DNA of 7,838 nt from Thaumarchaeota archaeon UBA223 (GCA_002495905.1 DAHJ01000033.1:27031-34868), one strand, 5' to 3'; shown: positions 1 to 5,324, numbered from the stretch's first letter. Made by a program: numbers and translations. The notes: generated by a model not told the origin, from the sequence alone.

Positions 1-558
1 CATCCAAAAGATTTTACACCGGTATGTACTACAGAACTTGGCGCACTTGCTGAATTGGAATCTGAATTTCTAGCAAGAAATACAAAAGTTATTGGTCTTA
101 GTGTTGATCCAGTTTCTGATCATGTAGCATGGTTAGACGACATTGCTGAAGTTACAGGATTTCGTCCTAATTATCCACTTATTGCTGATACAGAACTTCG
201 TATTGCAAAACTATATGATATGTTACCTGCTTCTACTGAAGGTAGTTGCGTTGGACGCACTGCTGCCGATAATCAAACTGTTCGATCAGTTTTCATCATC
301 GGTCCTGATAAAAAGATTAAACTACATCTAAGTTATCCTATGGCCACAGGTCGTAACTTCCAAGAGCTTCTTCGAATTGTTGATTCTCTTCAGTTAACTG
401 TGAACCATAAATTAGCTACACCTGCAAACTGGAAAAAAGGCGACGACGTTATAATTGTTCCCGCTGTTAAAAATGAGGATGCTGAATCCTTATTTCCCGA
501 TGGTTGGAGAACAGTTAAGCCATATATTCGTCTAGTTGCCGATCCATCTACTAAATAG
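1..558 (+). CDS. Prx6-type 1-Cys peroxiredoxin (5' truncated by window edge)
   Basis: Thiol peroxidase of the AhpC/TSA superfamily, Prx6 branch, which reduces hydrogen peroxide and organic peroxides in the cytosol. The reading frame is open from base 1 (His-Pro-Lys-Asp-Phe...), so the true start lies outside; against the usual 215-225 residues about 35-40 are missing. In visible numbering, the motif DFTPVCTTE carries the peroxidatic Cys9. Arg95 in TVRSVFIIGPD is the expected conserved active-site arginine, and SYPMATGRNF plus the C-terminal block LATPANWKKGDDV followed by LFPDGW are typical of Prx6. The tail lacks the paired C-terminal cysteines of thermophilic archaeal Prx6 proteins, which suggests a 1-Cys enzyme; one more cysteine is visible at 83. 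The internal TTG at 55 is not the start because family sequence continues upstream of it. It lies 22 bases before the TusA-like gene on the same strand. Family assignment is very secure. Confidence 0.95.
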   Translation, partial: HPKDFTPVCTTELGALAELESEFLARNTKVIGLSVDPVSDHVAWLDDIAEVTGFRPNYPLIADTELRIAKLYDMLPASTEGSCVGRTAADNQTVRSVFIIGPDKKIKLHLSYPMATGRNFQELLRIVDSLQLTVNHKLATPANWKKGDDVIIVPAVKNEDAESLFPDGWRTVKPYIRLVADPSTK

Positions 559-580
559 ATAATTAGAGTTGGACAAAGTG

Positions 581-829
581 ATGACTGAACATACCAACAT
601 CTCCCAAACATTGGATCAGACAGGCTTACTTTGTCCACTTCCTATTATCAATGCTGCTAAAGAAATTTCTAAACTATCTTCGGGTCAGATTCTTAAAGTA
701 ATAGCAACTGATCCTGGAGCCCCAATTGATTTTGAAGGATGGGCTCATACTACAGGAAATATATTACTTGAAAGTACTGTAGAAGAGACTTCTCCCAAAA
801 CCTTCGTATTCCATATACAGAAAAAGTGA
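581..829 (+). CDS. TusA-like sulfur carrier protein
   Basis: An 82-residue protein of the TusA/SirA family, small carriers that hold sulfur as a persulfide on one cysteine and pass it to partner proteins. The signature is GLLCPLPIINAAKEI at residues 15-29, with the persulfide-carrying Cys18 in the CPxP motif at the start of the first helix. Length matches the family (about 75-85). I chose ATG 581; in-frame TTG 569 and GTG 578 are possible but add only 4 or 1 residues. The stop overlaps the ATG of the DsrE-like gene (TGATG), suggesting translational coupling. TusA and DsrE-type proteins are known partners in sulfur oxidation and tRNA thiolation gene clusters, so a thiol relay is likely. The acceptor here cannot be told from sequence: thiolated tRNA, molybdopterin, Fe-S assembly or the neighbouring LarE are all possible. 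Confidence 0.9.
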   Translation: MTEHTNISQTLDQTGLLCPLPIINAAKEISKLSSGQILKVIATDPGAPIDFEGWAHTTGNILLESTVEETSPKTFVFHIQKK

Positions 830-1329
830 TGAATTTGAGCGATATACAACCCGAAAATCAAGAAATTAGGAAAAAAAGACTCATATTAGTCGTATCTAAA
901 GGAACTATCGACATGCTTTATCCTGCCCTTGTTCTTGCTACTACAGCACCTGCAATGGGTATGAAAGTTGACATGTATTTTACTTTCTGGGGTTTGAAAG
1001 TACTAACTAAAGATGGCGTTAATTCAGTAAAAATTGCCCCTGTTGGAAATCCTGGTATGCCTATGCCAAATATAGTTGGCGTAATCCCCGGTATGACTAA
1101 AATGGCTTCTACTATGATGAAGAGTAAGATTGAAAAATTCTGGCCGAACGTTTACGACATGATTAAAATGGCTAAAGAAAGTGGTGTTAAACTCCATGCT
1201 TGTTCTCCTACTATGGGATTCATGGACGTTGAAGAAGAAAATCTTATTCCTGAAGTTGACGATATTGTTGGCGCTTCTGCATTTCTATCTTGGGCTAGTG
1301 AACCTGACGCTTTAACACTATTCATTTAA
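829..1329 (+). CDS. DsrE2-like sulfurtransferase family protein
   Basis: A 166-residue member of the DsrE/DsrF superfamily, closest in style to DsrE2. The N-terminal strand RLILVVSKGTIDMLYPALVLA (residues 17-37) is followed by the diagnostic FTFWGLKVL at 51-59 and a late cysteine, Cys125, in HACSPTMGFMDV, where DsrE2 proteins carry their conserved thiol. It is the only cysteine in the protein. The 65-130 region is rich in Met, Gly and Pro (VGNPGMPMPN, then PGMTKMASTMM), as in the loop of DsrE2 proteins. The start ATG shares one base with the TusA stop; an in-frame GTG three bases earlier would also fit. DsrE-type proteins exchange persulfide with TusA, and the coupled arrangement supports that here. 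Such genes are often annotated loosely as peroxiredoxin family; the sequence has no peroxiredoxin active site. The substrate is unknown. Confidence 0.88.
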   Translation: MNLSDIQPENQEIRKKRLILVVSKGTIDMLYPALVLATTAPAMGMKVDMYFTFWGLKVLTKDGVNSVKIAPVGNPGMPMPNIVGVIPGMTKMASTMMKSKIEKFWPNVYDMIKMAKESGVKLHACSPTMGFMDVEEENLIPEVDDIVGASAFLSWASEPDALTLFI

Positions 1330-1345
1330 GTATTACAAATTTCAA

Positions 1346-1360
1346 CTCACTATAAGTGAG
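1346..1360 (+). repeat. Small perfect inverted repeat before the unknown 120-residue gene
   Basis: CTCACT and AGTGAG form a perfect 6-base inverted repeat around the loop ATA. The right arm ends four bases before ATG 1365 and contains the only Shine-Dalgarno-like purine run (GTGAG) for that gene. In RNA, the hairpin could hide the ribosome-binding region; in DNA, it could be a small operator. Neither role is shown, and a 6-base arm can occur by chance. Confidence 0.4.
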
Positions 1361-1364
1361 AAAG

Positions 1365-1727
1365 ATGAAAATTAGCTCCAAACAAGTTCAAGAATACGTA
1401 ATCTCTAATTTAATTAAACATGATTCACCAGATAATCTGGCTCGACGAACTGCTATACAATCTCATTCAATGGCTTCACCTTATGTTAAATGGATTGATG
1501 GTATTGTTTACAGAATTCAGAATCTAACTTTTAGTGGAATTGACGATCGACTTTCAGAACAATTTATAGATAAAGGAATATTGTGGGTTGATATAGAATA
1601 TGCAGAAATGCCTGACTTTACTTCAACTATTACTTCTCCACAAGAAAATATTGTTGTTCCTGTAATTGAGAATAGTAGTGATTCTAATGAAAAAGCATTA
1701 ATTGCCTGGATTAAAGATAATAATTAA
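1365..1727 (+). CDS. Unrecognised conserved-looking small protein
   Basis: A 120-residue soluble protein that I do not recognise. It has no cysteine, no signal peptide and no membrane segment. The first 50 residues look helical and basic (QEYVISNLIKHD, then NLARRTAIQSHSMASPYVKWIDG). Residues 50-80 look like strands (YRIQNLTFSG, then KGILWVDIEYAEMP). The middle is acidic and Ser/Thr-rich, and the C-terminus is a short helix, EKALIAWIKDN. ATG 1365 was chosen with GTGAG just upstream; GTG 1356 would add three residues. It starts 35 bases after the DsrE-like stop and ends 7 bases before the next ATG, so it is probably co-transcribed with at least the folate gene. Coding status is supported by a clean full-length frame with spacing like its neighbours. 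No function is proposed. Confidence 0.75.
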   Translation: MKISSKQVQEYVISNLIKHDSPDNLARRTAIQSHSMASPYVKWIDGIVYRIQNLTFSGIDDRLSEQFIDKGILWVDIEYAEMPDFTSTITSPQENIVVPVIENSSDSNEKALIAWIKDNN

Positions 1728-1734
1728 CAAACAT

Positions 1735-2295
1735 ATGAATGATAATCGTGAATCAATTCGTAATGAAATCAAACATATACGTAACTTACAGTCTACAAAT
1801 GATATATACAAAAATTCCATTATTATGACGGATAAATTATTTTCAAATCAAATTTTCCAAAACAGTAATTCTATTGGATTTTATTATTCATTAAAAAAGG
1901 AAGTTTCTACCTCTAATATGATTCAAAAATCACTTGATTTAGGAAAAAAAGTTTCTTTACCTAAAATTGATTCAGAATCTAAAACTATGAATTTCCATAT
2001 AATCAACGGAATAGATAATCTTCAGAAAAATCACTTTGATATATACGAGCCTATCAATGGAGAAATCTCTAATAATATTGATGTTATGATTGTTCCTGGC
2101 ATAGCCTTTGACCAATTAGGTAATCGTTTAGGCTTTGGTTCTGGCTACTATGATAAATTTCTAAAATCTCAGACTTCTATTTATAAGATTGCATTGGCAT
2201 TTGATTTTCAACTTATCGATAACATTGACGTCCAAGAACATGACGTTCCAATGGATTTGATTATTACTGAAAACCGCCTAATCACGATTAAATAA
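1735..2295 (+). CDS. 5-formyltetrahydrofolate cyclo-ligase (MTHFS family)
   Basis: A 186-residue cytosolic enzyme that uses ATP to convert 5-formyltetrahydrofolate to 5,10-methenyltetrahydrofolate, returning the stored folate to the one-carbon pool. The family signature is clear: an N-terminal ESIRNEIKHIRN helix, SIGFYYSLKKEVST around 46-60, KVSLPKI near 72-78, and the phosphate-binding loop PGIAFDQLGNRLGFGSGYYD at 121-140 with its glycine-rich GFGSGYYD core, followed by EHDVPMDLIITE near the C-terminus. Length agrees with the family (about 180-200). ATG 1735 follows the previous stop by 7 bases; an in-frame TTG at 1702 inside the upstream gene is less likely because the family helix begins right after ATG 1735. 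The protein contains no cysteine. Several archaea use other C1 carriers, so the actual folate substrate here is inferred from the family. Confidence 0.93.
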   Translation: MNDNRESIRNEIKHIRNLQSTNDIYKNSIIMTDKLFSNQIFQNSNSIGFYYSLKKEVSTSNMIQKSLDLGKKVSLPKIDSESKTMNFHIINGIDNLQKNHFDIYEPINGEISNNIDVMIVPGIAFDQLGNRLGFGSGYYDKFLKSQTSIYKIALAFDFQLIDNIDVQEHDVPMDLIITENRLITIK

Positions 2296-2303
2296 TTAAA
2301 ACA

Positions 2304-2324
2304 TTTTAAACATTGTAATGTTTA
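2304..2324 (+). promoter_or_regulatory. Candidate larE promoter with an overlapping palindromic operator
   Basis: In the 42-base gap before larE, an AT-rich TATA-like stretch TTTTAAA (2304-2310) is centred about 31 bases before the TTG start, the right distance for a leaderless archaeal transcript. Overlapping it is the perfect palindrome TAAACATTGTAATGTTTA (2307-2324), with two 8-base arms around GT. A dyad placed between TATA box and start is the usual layout of an archaeal repressor site. It does not resemble the NikR half-site GTATGA. A stem-loop in the RNA is a weaker alternative because the spacer is only two bases, and no T-run follows. Confidence 0.5.
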
Positions 2325-2337
2325 CAAAATTATAGAA

Positions 2338-3144
2338 TTGCAGAGTACCGTTACTTCAAAACTACAGGAACTAGAATCTTGGTTTAAATCCTTTGATTCA
2401 GTATTGATCGCATTCTCAGGCGGAGTAGATAGTACGCTATTGGCTAAAGCTGCTTTTATGAGCTTAGGAAAAAACGCTATTGCAGTAACCGCTGATTCAC
2501 CTAGCATTCCAAGAAGTGAATTAAAAAATGCACAATCTCTAGCTAAGTTGATTGGAATTGAACATTTGGTTGTTAATACCAACGAAATGGAAAATCCAGA
2601 TTATTTAAAAAATTCATCGAATCGTTGTTATTATTGCAAATCTGAATTATTCTCAACTCTGTCGAATATTTCAAAAGAAAAAAACATCGAAGTTATAATT
2701 GACGGAACAAATCTTGATGATTTATCTGATTTTCGACCTGGATTAGCTGCCGCAGATGAAAATCAAGTTCTTCATCCTTTTGCCGATCTTAAATTTACTA
2801 AATCTGATATTCGGAATATTTCCAAACATCTTCAACTACCTACTGCAGATAGACCCTCTTCACCTTGCCTTTCTTCTCGTGTAGTTTATGGTCAACCTAT
2901 TACTTTCAAAACACTTTCTAAAATTGAAAAAGCTGAATCATTAATAAAAGATCTAACAGGAATTCAAATATTACGTGTTCGTGATCATAATAATATAGCT
3001 AGAATTGAGGTAGGTAAAAATGAACGTTCACTATTATTTGATGAATTAATCATGGATAAAATAGATCAGGAATTGAAATCCATAGGCTTCAAATACATAA
3101 CCTTAGAACTATCAGGTTATAAATCAGGCAATCTAAATAAATAA
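2338..3144 (+). CDS. larE: LarE, ATP-dependent sulfur transferase of nickel-pincer cofactor synthesis
   Basis: A 268-residue PP-loop enzyme. It adenylates the carboxylates of pyridinium-3,5-biscarboxylic acid mononucleotide and replaces them with thiocarboxylates, giving the sulfur ligands for nickel. The ATP pyrophosphatase loop SGGVDS is at residues 27-32. Further hallmarks are NRCYYCKSELF (Cys97, Cys100), DGTNLDD at 122-128, RPGLAAADE near 133-141 and RPSSPCLSSR at 172-181. Cys177 sits where the sacrificial Cys176 of Lactobacillus plantarum LarE is found. Three cysteines could instead hold a [4Fe-4S] cluster, as described for some LarE enzymes of anaerobes. The start is TTG: no in-frame ATG exists between the upstream in-frame stop at 2293 and the PP-loop. 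larB follows 10 bases downstream. The PP-loop family also includes NAD synthetase and ExsB-like proteins, but the CLSSR block is specific to LarE. Confidence 0.95.
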   Translation: MQSTVTSKLQELESWFKSFDSVLIAFSGGVDSTLLAKAAFMSLGKNAIAVTADSPSIPRSELKNAQSLAKLIGIEHLVVNTNEMENPDYLKNSSNRCYYCKSELFSTLSNISKEKNIEVIIDGTNLDDLSDFRPGLAAADENQVLHPFADLKFTKSDIRNISKHLQLPTADRPSSPCLSSRVVYGQPITFKTLSKIEKAESLIKDLTGIQILRVRDHNNIARIEVGKNERSLLFDELIMDKIDQELKSIGFKYITLELSGYKSGNLNK

Positions 3145-3154
3145 TCTCATAAAA

Positions 3155-3913
3155 ATGACTATTGATGAAATATTAAAGAAAGTTTCTACTGGAGAACTTA
3201 CTCCTGCTAACGCAAAAAAACAAATTCAACTAAACTCGATTTCTGAAGTTAAAAATATCGCTAAGCTAGATACTGGAAGGACACATAGAAAAGGCGTTCC
3301 TGAAATCATTCTTGCAGAAGGAAAATCTCCAGATCAAGTTGTCAAAATCTCTAAGAAGATGTTTTCAACTTCCGGTCATGTTATTATAAGTCGTACAAAT
3401 AAATCCCATCTTGCAGCACTTTCTAAATCTTTCCCAAAAAAACATATTCGTAAAAACACTCTTGCAAATACTGTTGTCTTATCTAAAAAAAAGAAGAAAC
3501 CAATTCATGGAAATGTTGCAATTATAACTGCTGGCACAGCTGATATTCCTGTCGCTGAAGAAGCTAAAGTAATTCTTGATGAAGTTGGATGCCGAAATAC
3601 TACATATTATGATGTTGGAGTAGCTGGTATACATCGATTATTTTCTTCACTTTCATCAGTAATTCAAGACGATGTAGATGTAATCATTGCGGTTGCTGGT
3701 CGTGAAGGGGCTATGGCTTCTATTATTGCTGGTCTGGTCGATATACCTGTTATTGGCGTTCCAACATCAATTGGGTATGGTTACGGCGACAAAGGCACTG
3801 CAGCTTTAATGAGCATGCTCCAATCTTGCGCTCTTGGTATTGCTACTGTAAATATAGATTCGGGTATTGCTGCAGGAGTTCTTGCCTCAATAATTGTTCA
3901 AAAAATTAATTAA
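3155..3913 (+). CDS. larB: LarB, NaAD carboxylase/hydrolase of nickel-pincer cofactor synthesis
   Basis: A 252-residue protein with a PurE (AIR carboxylase)-like C-terminal domain. LarB carboxylates the pyridinium ring of nicotinic acid adenine dinucleotide and cleaves the phosphoanhydride, releasing AMP and the biscarboxylated mononucleotide used by LarE. The N-terminal part (1-60) has the usual ILKKVSTGELTPANAKKQI helices and a GVPEIILAEGK strand. The PurE-like domain shows ITAGTADIPVAEEA at 124-137, YYDVGVAGIHRL at 151-162, AGREGAMASIIAGL at 181-194 and IPVIGVPTSIGYG at 197-209. Cys225 in MLQSCALG matches the position of the cysteine reported to bind the pyridinium in LarB. Length is as expected (about 245-255). 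A plain PurE would be about 160 residues and lack the N-terminal part. It is probably co-transcribed with larE; its last 8 bases overlap larC on the other strand. Confidence 0.96.
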   Translation: MTIDEILKKVSTGELTPANAKKQIQLNSISEVKNIAKLDTGRTHRKGVPEIILAEGKSPDQVVKISKKMFSTSGHVIISRTNKSHLAALSKSFPKKHIRKNTLANTVVLSKKKKKPIHGNVAIITAGTADIPVAEEAKVILDEVGCRNTTYYDVGVAGIHRLFSSLSSVIQDDVDVIIAVAGREGAMASIIAGLVDIPVIGVPTSIGYGYGDKGTAALMSMLQSCALGIATVNIDSGIAAGVLASIIVQKIN

Positions 3914-5147
3914 ATAATTCTCTTTGTATTTGTTTTGATATATCATCCTTTAATTCAATTAAATTAATTTTATATTTCTCTGCCAATTTGATAATTTGAT
4001 CAAATTCAGGTTTAAATTGTATTATTTCTCCTGATTCTGATTTAACAACCTTTACATCAATTTCTTCATCATTATTTTTTATTTTAATATTTGACTTCAA
4101 ATTTTCTCTCATTTGTATGAATCTTGACATTGGATAAACTCTCACACCTAGAGTTCCTGTTTCTCGCATTACTAAATCAGAAAAAAATTCAGATTTACTT
4201 AAATTTGTAATCACTTTCAATACATTGCTTGGACGACCTTTCTTTCCAATTGTAGGTATTAATGAAACATCTAATGCGCCATTATCAATTATTCTTTGCA
4301 TTGCATAACCTAACTCTTCTCCTGTTCTATCATCTATGTTTGTTTCAATTATTGCAATCTCATCAGTTAATAATGTAGATTTCTTTCCTAGAGTAATTCT
4401 TAATATATTTGGTATTTCCTTAAACTCTGAAGATCCAGCTCCTACACCAATTAATTCTGGTTTTAATCCAGGAAAAACTTCTTGACTTTCCTCTACTAAT
4501 GCCGCTAGCATTGCCATTCCTGTTGGCGTAGCTGTTTCATACATTCCAGGACCTCCTCTAATCATTATATTATTCCTTCTTGCTATTTCTAATATTGCAG
4601 GTGCTGGATTTTGCATTTTTCCATGAGAGAATGTTATATCTCCACCTCCAACTGAAACTGGTGTAGTAATAATTTCTTTTAAATTAAATAATTCTAAATT
4701 ATCTAATGCAATAGCCGTTCCAATAATATCAATAAATGTATCTATTGAACCTGCTTCGTGTAAATGTATTTCTTTTTTACTAATTCCGTGTAATGCACTT
4801 TCAGCAGAAATTAAATTCTCAAAAGAATTTTTAATAAATGCCTTTGCATTATGTGATATGGAAATATCTTCGATACATCTTTCTAAATTAGAACTCAATT
4901 CATCTACATTGTGACTGTTCCTGTTTTCTTCAATTGTAATCTCTGCTTTTTTTGCCCGAAAACCATTTTTTGTTACATCTTTGAAACTTATTTCCAGTTT
5001 TTTACAACTCTTAAAATAATCTTTTAACATTTCTAAATTTTCTATTACTAATCTTTCATCTGCTCCAATATCTATTATTGAACTTAACATCATGTCTCCT
5101 GATATTCCTGCTATGCTTGGATCTATTACCAAAATATCGCTTTTCAT
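3906..5147 (-). CDS. larC: LarC, nickel insertase (cyclometallase) of nickel-pincer cofactor synthesis
   Basis: A 413-residue protein that inserts nickel into the bisthiocarboxylated mononucleotide in a CTP-dependent reaction, completing the NPN cofactor. The N-terminal motif DPSIAGISGDMMLSSIIDIG (9-28), HLHEAGSIDTFIDIIG at 128-143 and TTPVSVGGGDITFSHG at 161-176 define the LarC1-type part. ETNIDDRTGEELGY at 268-281, KKGRPSNVLKV at 302-312 and RETGTLGVRVYPMSR at 328-342 define the LarC2-type part. Both parts lie in one unbroken frame; in L. plantarum they are joined by ribosomal frameshifting. The His-rich nickel-binding stretch of many bacterial LarC proteins is absent. The ATG start is followed at once by a family-like strand. 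It is transcribed toward larE-larB from its own promoter and overlaps larB by 8 bases tail to tail. Older annotations call this family DUF111 or UPF0272. Confidence 0.95.
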   Translation of the reverse strand: MKSDILVIDPSIAGISGDMMLSSIIDIGADERLVIENLEMLKDYFKSCKKLEISFKDVTKNGFRAKKAEITIEENRNSHNVDELSSNLERCIEDISISHNAKAFIKNSFENLISAESALHGISKKEIHLHEAGSIDTFIDIIGTAIALDNLELFNLKEIITTPVSVGGGDITFSHGKMQNPAPAILEIARRNNIMIRGGPGMYETATPTGMAMLAALVEESQEVFPGLKPELIGVGAGSSEFKEIPNILRITLGKKSTLLTDEIAIIETNIDDRTGEELGYAMQRIIDNGALDVSLIPTIGKKGRPSNVLKVITNLSKSEFFSDLVMRETGTLGVRVYPMSRFIQMRENLKSNIKIKNNDEEIDVKVVKSESGEIIQFKPEFDQIIKLAEKYKINLIELKDDISKQIQRELFN

Positions 5148-5170
5148 TGTTCTAATAGAATATTGTAAAA

Positions 5171-5180
5171 TCTAATTTAA
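5171..5180 (-). promoter_or_regulatory. TATA-like box of larC
   Basis: Read on the minus strand, the stretch is TTAAATTAGA, centred about 28 bases before the larC ATG. That is the expected TATA distance for a leaderless or nearly leaderless archaeal mRNA. No Shine-Dalgarno-like purine run precedes the ATG, which fits leaderless translation. Based on position and composition only, in an AT-rich background. Confidence 0.4.
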
Positions 5181-5190
5181 GGATGAAGAC

Positions 5191-5199
5191 TTAAAATAA
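5191..5199 (+). promoter_or_regulatory. TATA-like box of the tRNA-Val gene
   Basis: TTAAAATAA is centred about 26 bases upstream of the first tRNA base, the standard archaeal TATA-to-start distance. Together with the larC box on the other strand, it makes the 73-base gap 5148-5220 a compact divergent promoter region. Confidence 0.5.
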
Positions 5200-5220
5200 T
5201 CATTACAGAAATTATATAGG

Positions 5221-5317
5221 GGGCTCGTCGTCTAGCCAGAGTTAATTTAACTCCTAGAATGGTTAGGATGTCGCCTTTACATGGCGAAGGTCCCCGGTTC
5301 AAATCCGGGCGGGCCCA
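5221..5317 (+). tRNA. tRNA-Val (anticodon UAC) with an intron in the D-loop
   Basis: All arms can be folded by hand. The acceptor GGGCTCG (5221-5227) pairs with CGGGCCC (5310-5316) with one G-U, and A5317 is the discriminator. The D-stem is GTCT (5230-5233) with GGAT (5266-5269). The anticodon stem TCGCC/GGCGA (5271-5275, 5283-5287) encloses TTTACAT, giving anticodon TAC, which reads GUA valine codons. The variable loop has five bases. The T-arm is CCCGG, TTCAAAT, CCGGG. No CCA is encoded. The D-loop is far too long unless about 22 bases (5238-5259) are removed, which restores AGCC-T-GG-TTA and a 75-base tRNA. It is transcribed away from larC and ends in a T-run. The CDGSH reading frame can be extended into this gene, but that extension is not coding. 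Confidence 0.93.
5238..5259 (+). other. Putative 22-base tRNA intron between D-loop positions 17 and 17a/18
   Basis: The segment folds as a hairpin, GAGTT (5239-5243) with AACTC (5249-5253) around a 5-base loop. Next to it, CTAG (5232-5235) can pair with CTAG (5254-5257), leaving three-base bulges CCA (5236-5238) and AAT (5258-5260) on opposite strands. This is the bulge-helix-bulge arrangement cut by archaeal tRNA splicing endonuclease. Cutting after the second base of each bulge gives intron 5238-5259 and a normal D-loop. The outer helix beyond the second bulge is weak, so this is a relaxed motif. The exact ends could shift by a base. Confidence 0.75.
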
Positions 5318-5322
5318 TTTTT
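5318..5322 (+). terminator. T-run terminator after tRNA-Val
   Basis: Five T residues follow the discriminator base directly, and a further T-rich stretch begins a few bases later. Archaeal RNA polymerase commonly stops at such T-runs without a hairpin. Trimming would then leave the 3' end ready for CCA addition. Confidence 0.5.
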
Positions 5323-5324
5323 CC

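Noticed and set aside
390..638. Minus-strand open frame across the Prx-TusA junction
   Set aside because: Antisense to two well-supported genes, with no motif of its own.
2307..2324. Rho-independent type terminator after the folate gene
   Set aside because: The dyad has a spacer of only two bases and AT-rich arms, and no T-run follows; an operator reading fits better.
2322..2582. Minus-strand open frame across the larE start
   Set aside because: Shadow of larE codons; it would also cover the larE promoter and resembles no known protein.
3906..3925. AT-rich TTAATTAAATAATT stretch as a bidirectional terminator
   Set aside because: It is inside the overlapping coding ends of larB and larC, has no long T-run on either strand and is explained by codons plus the two stops.
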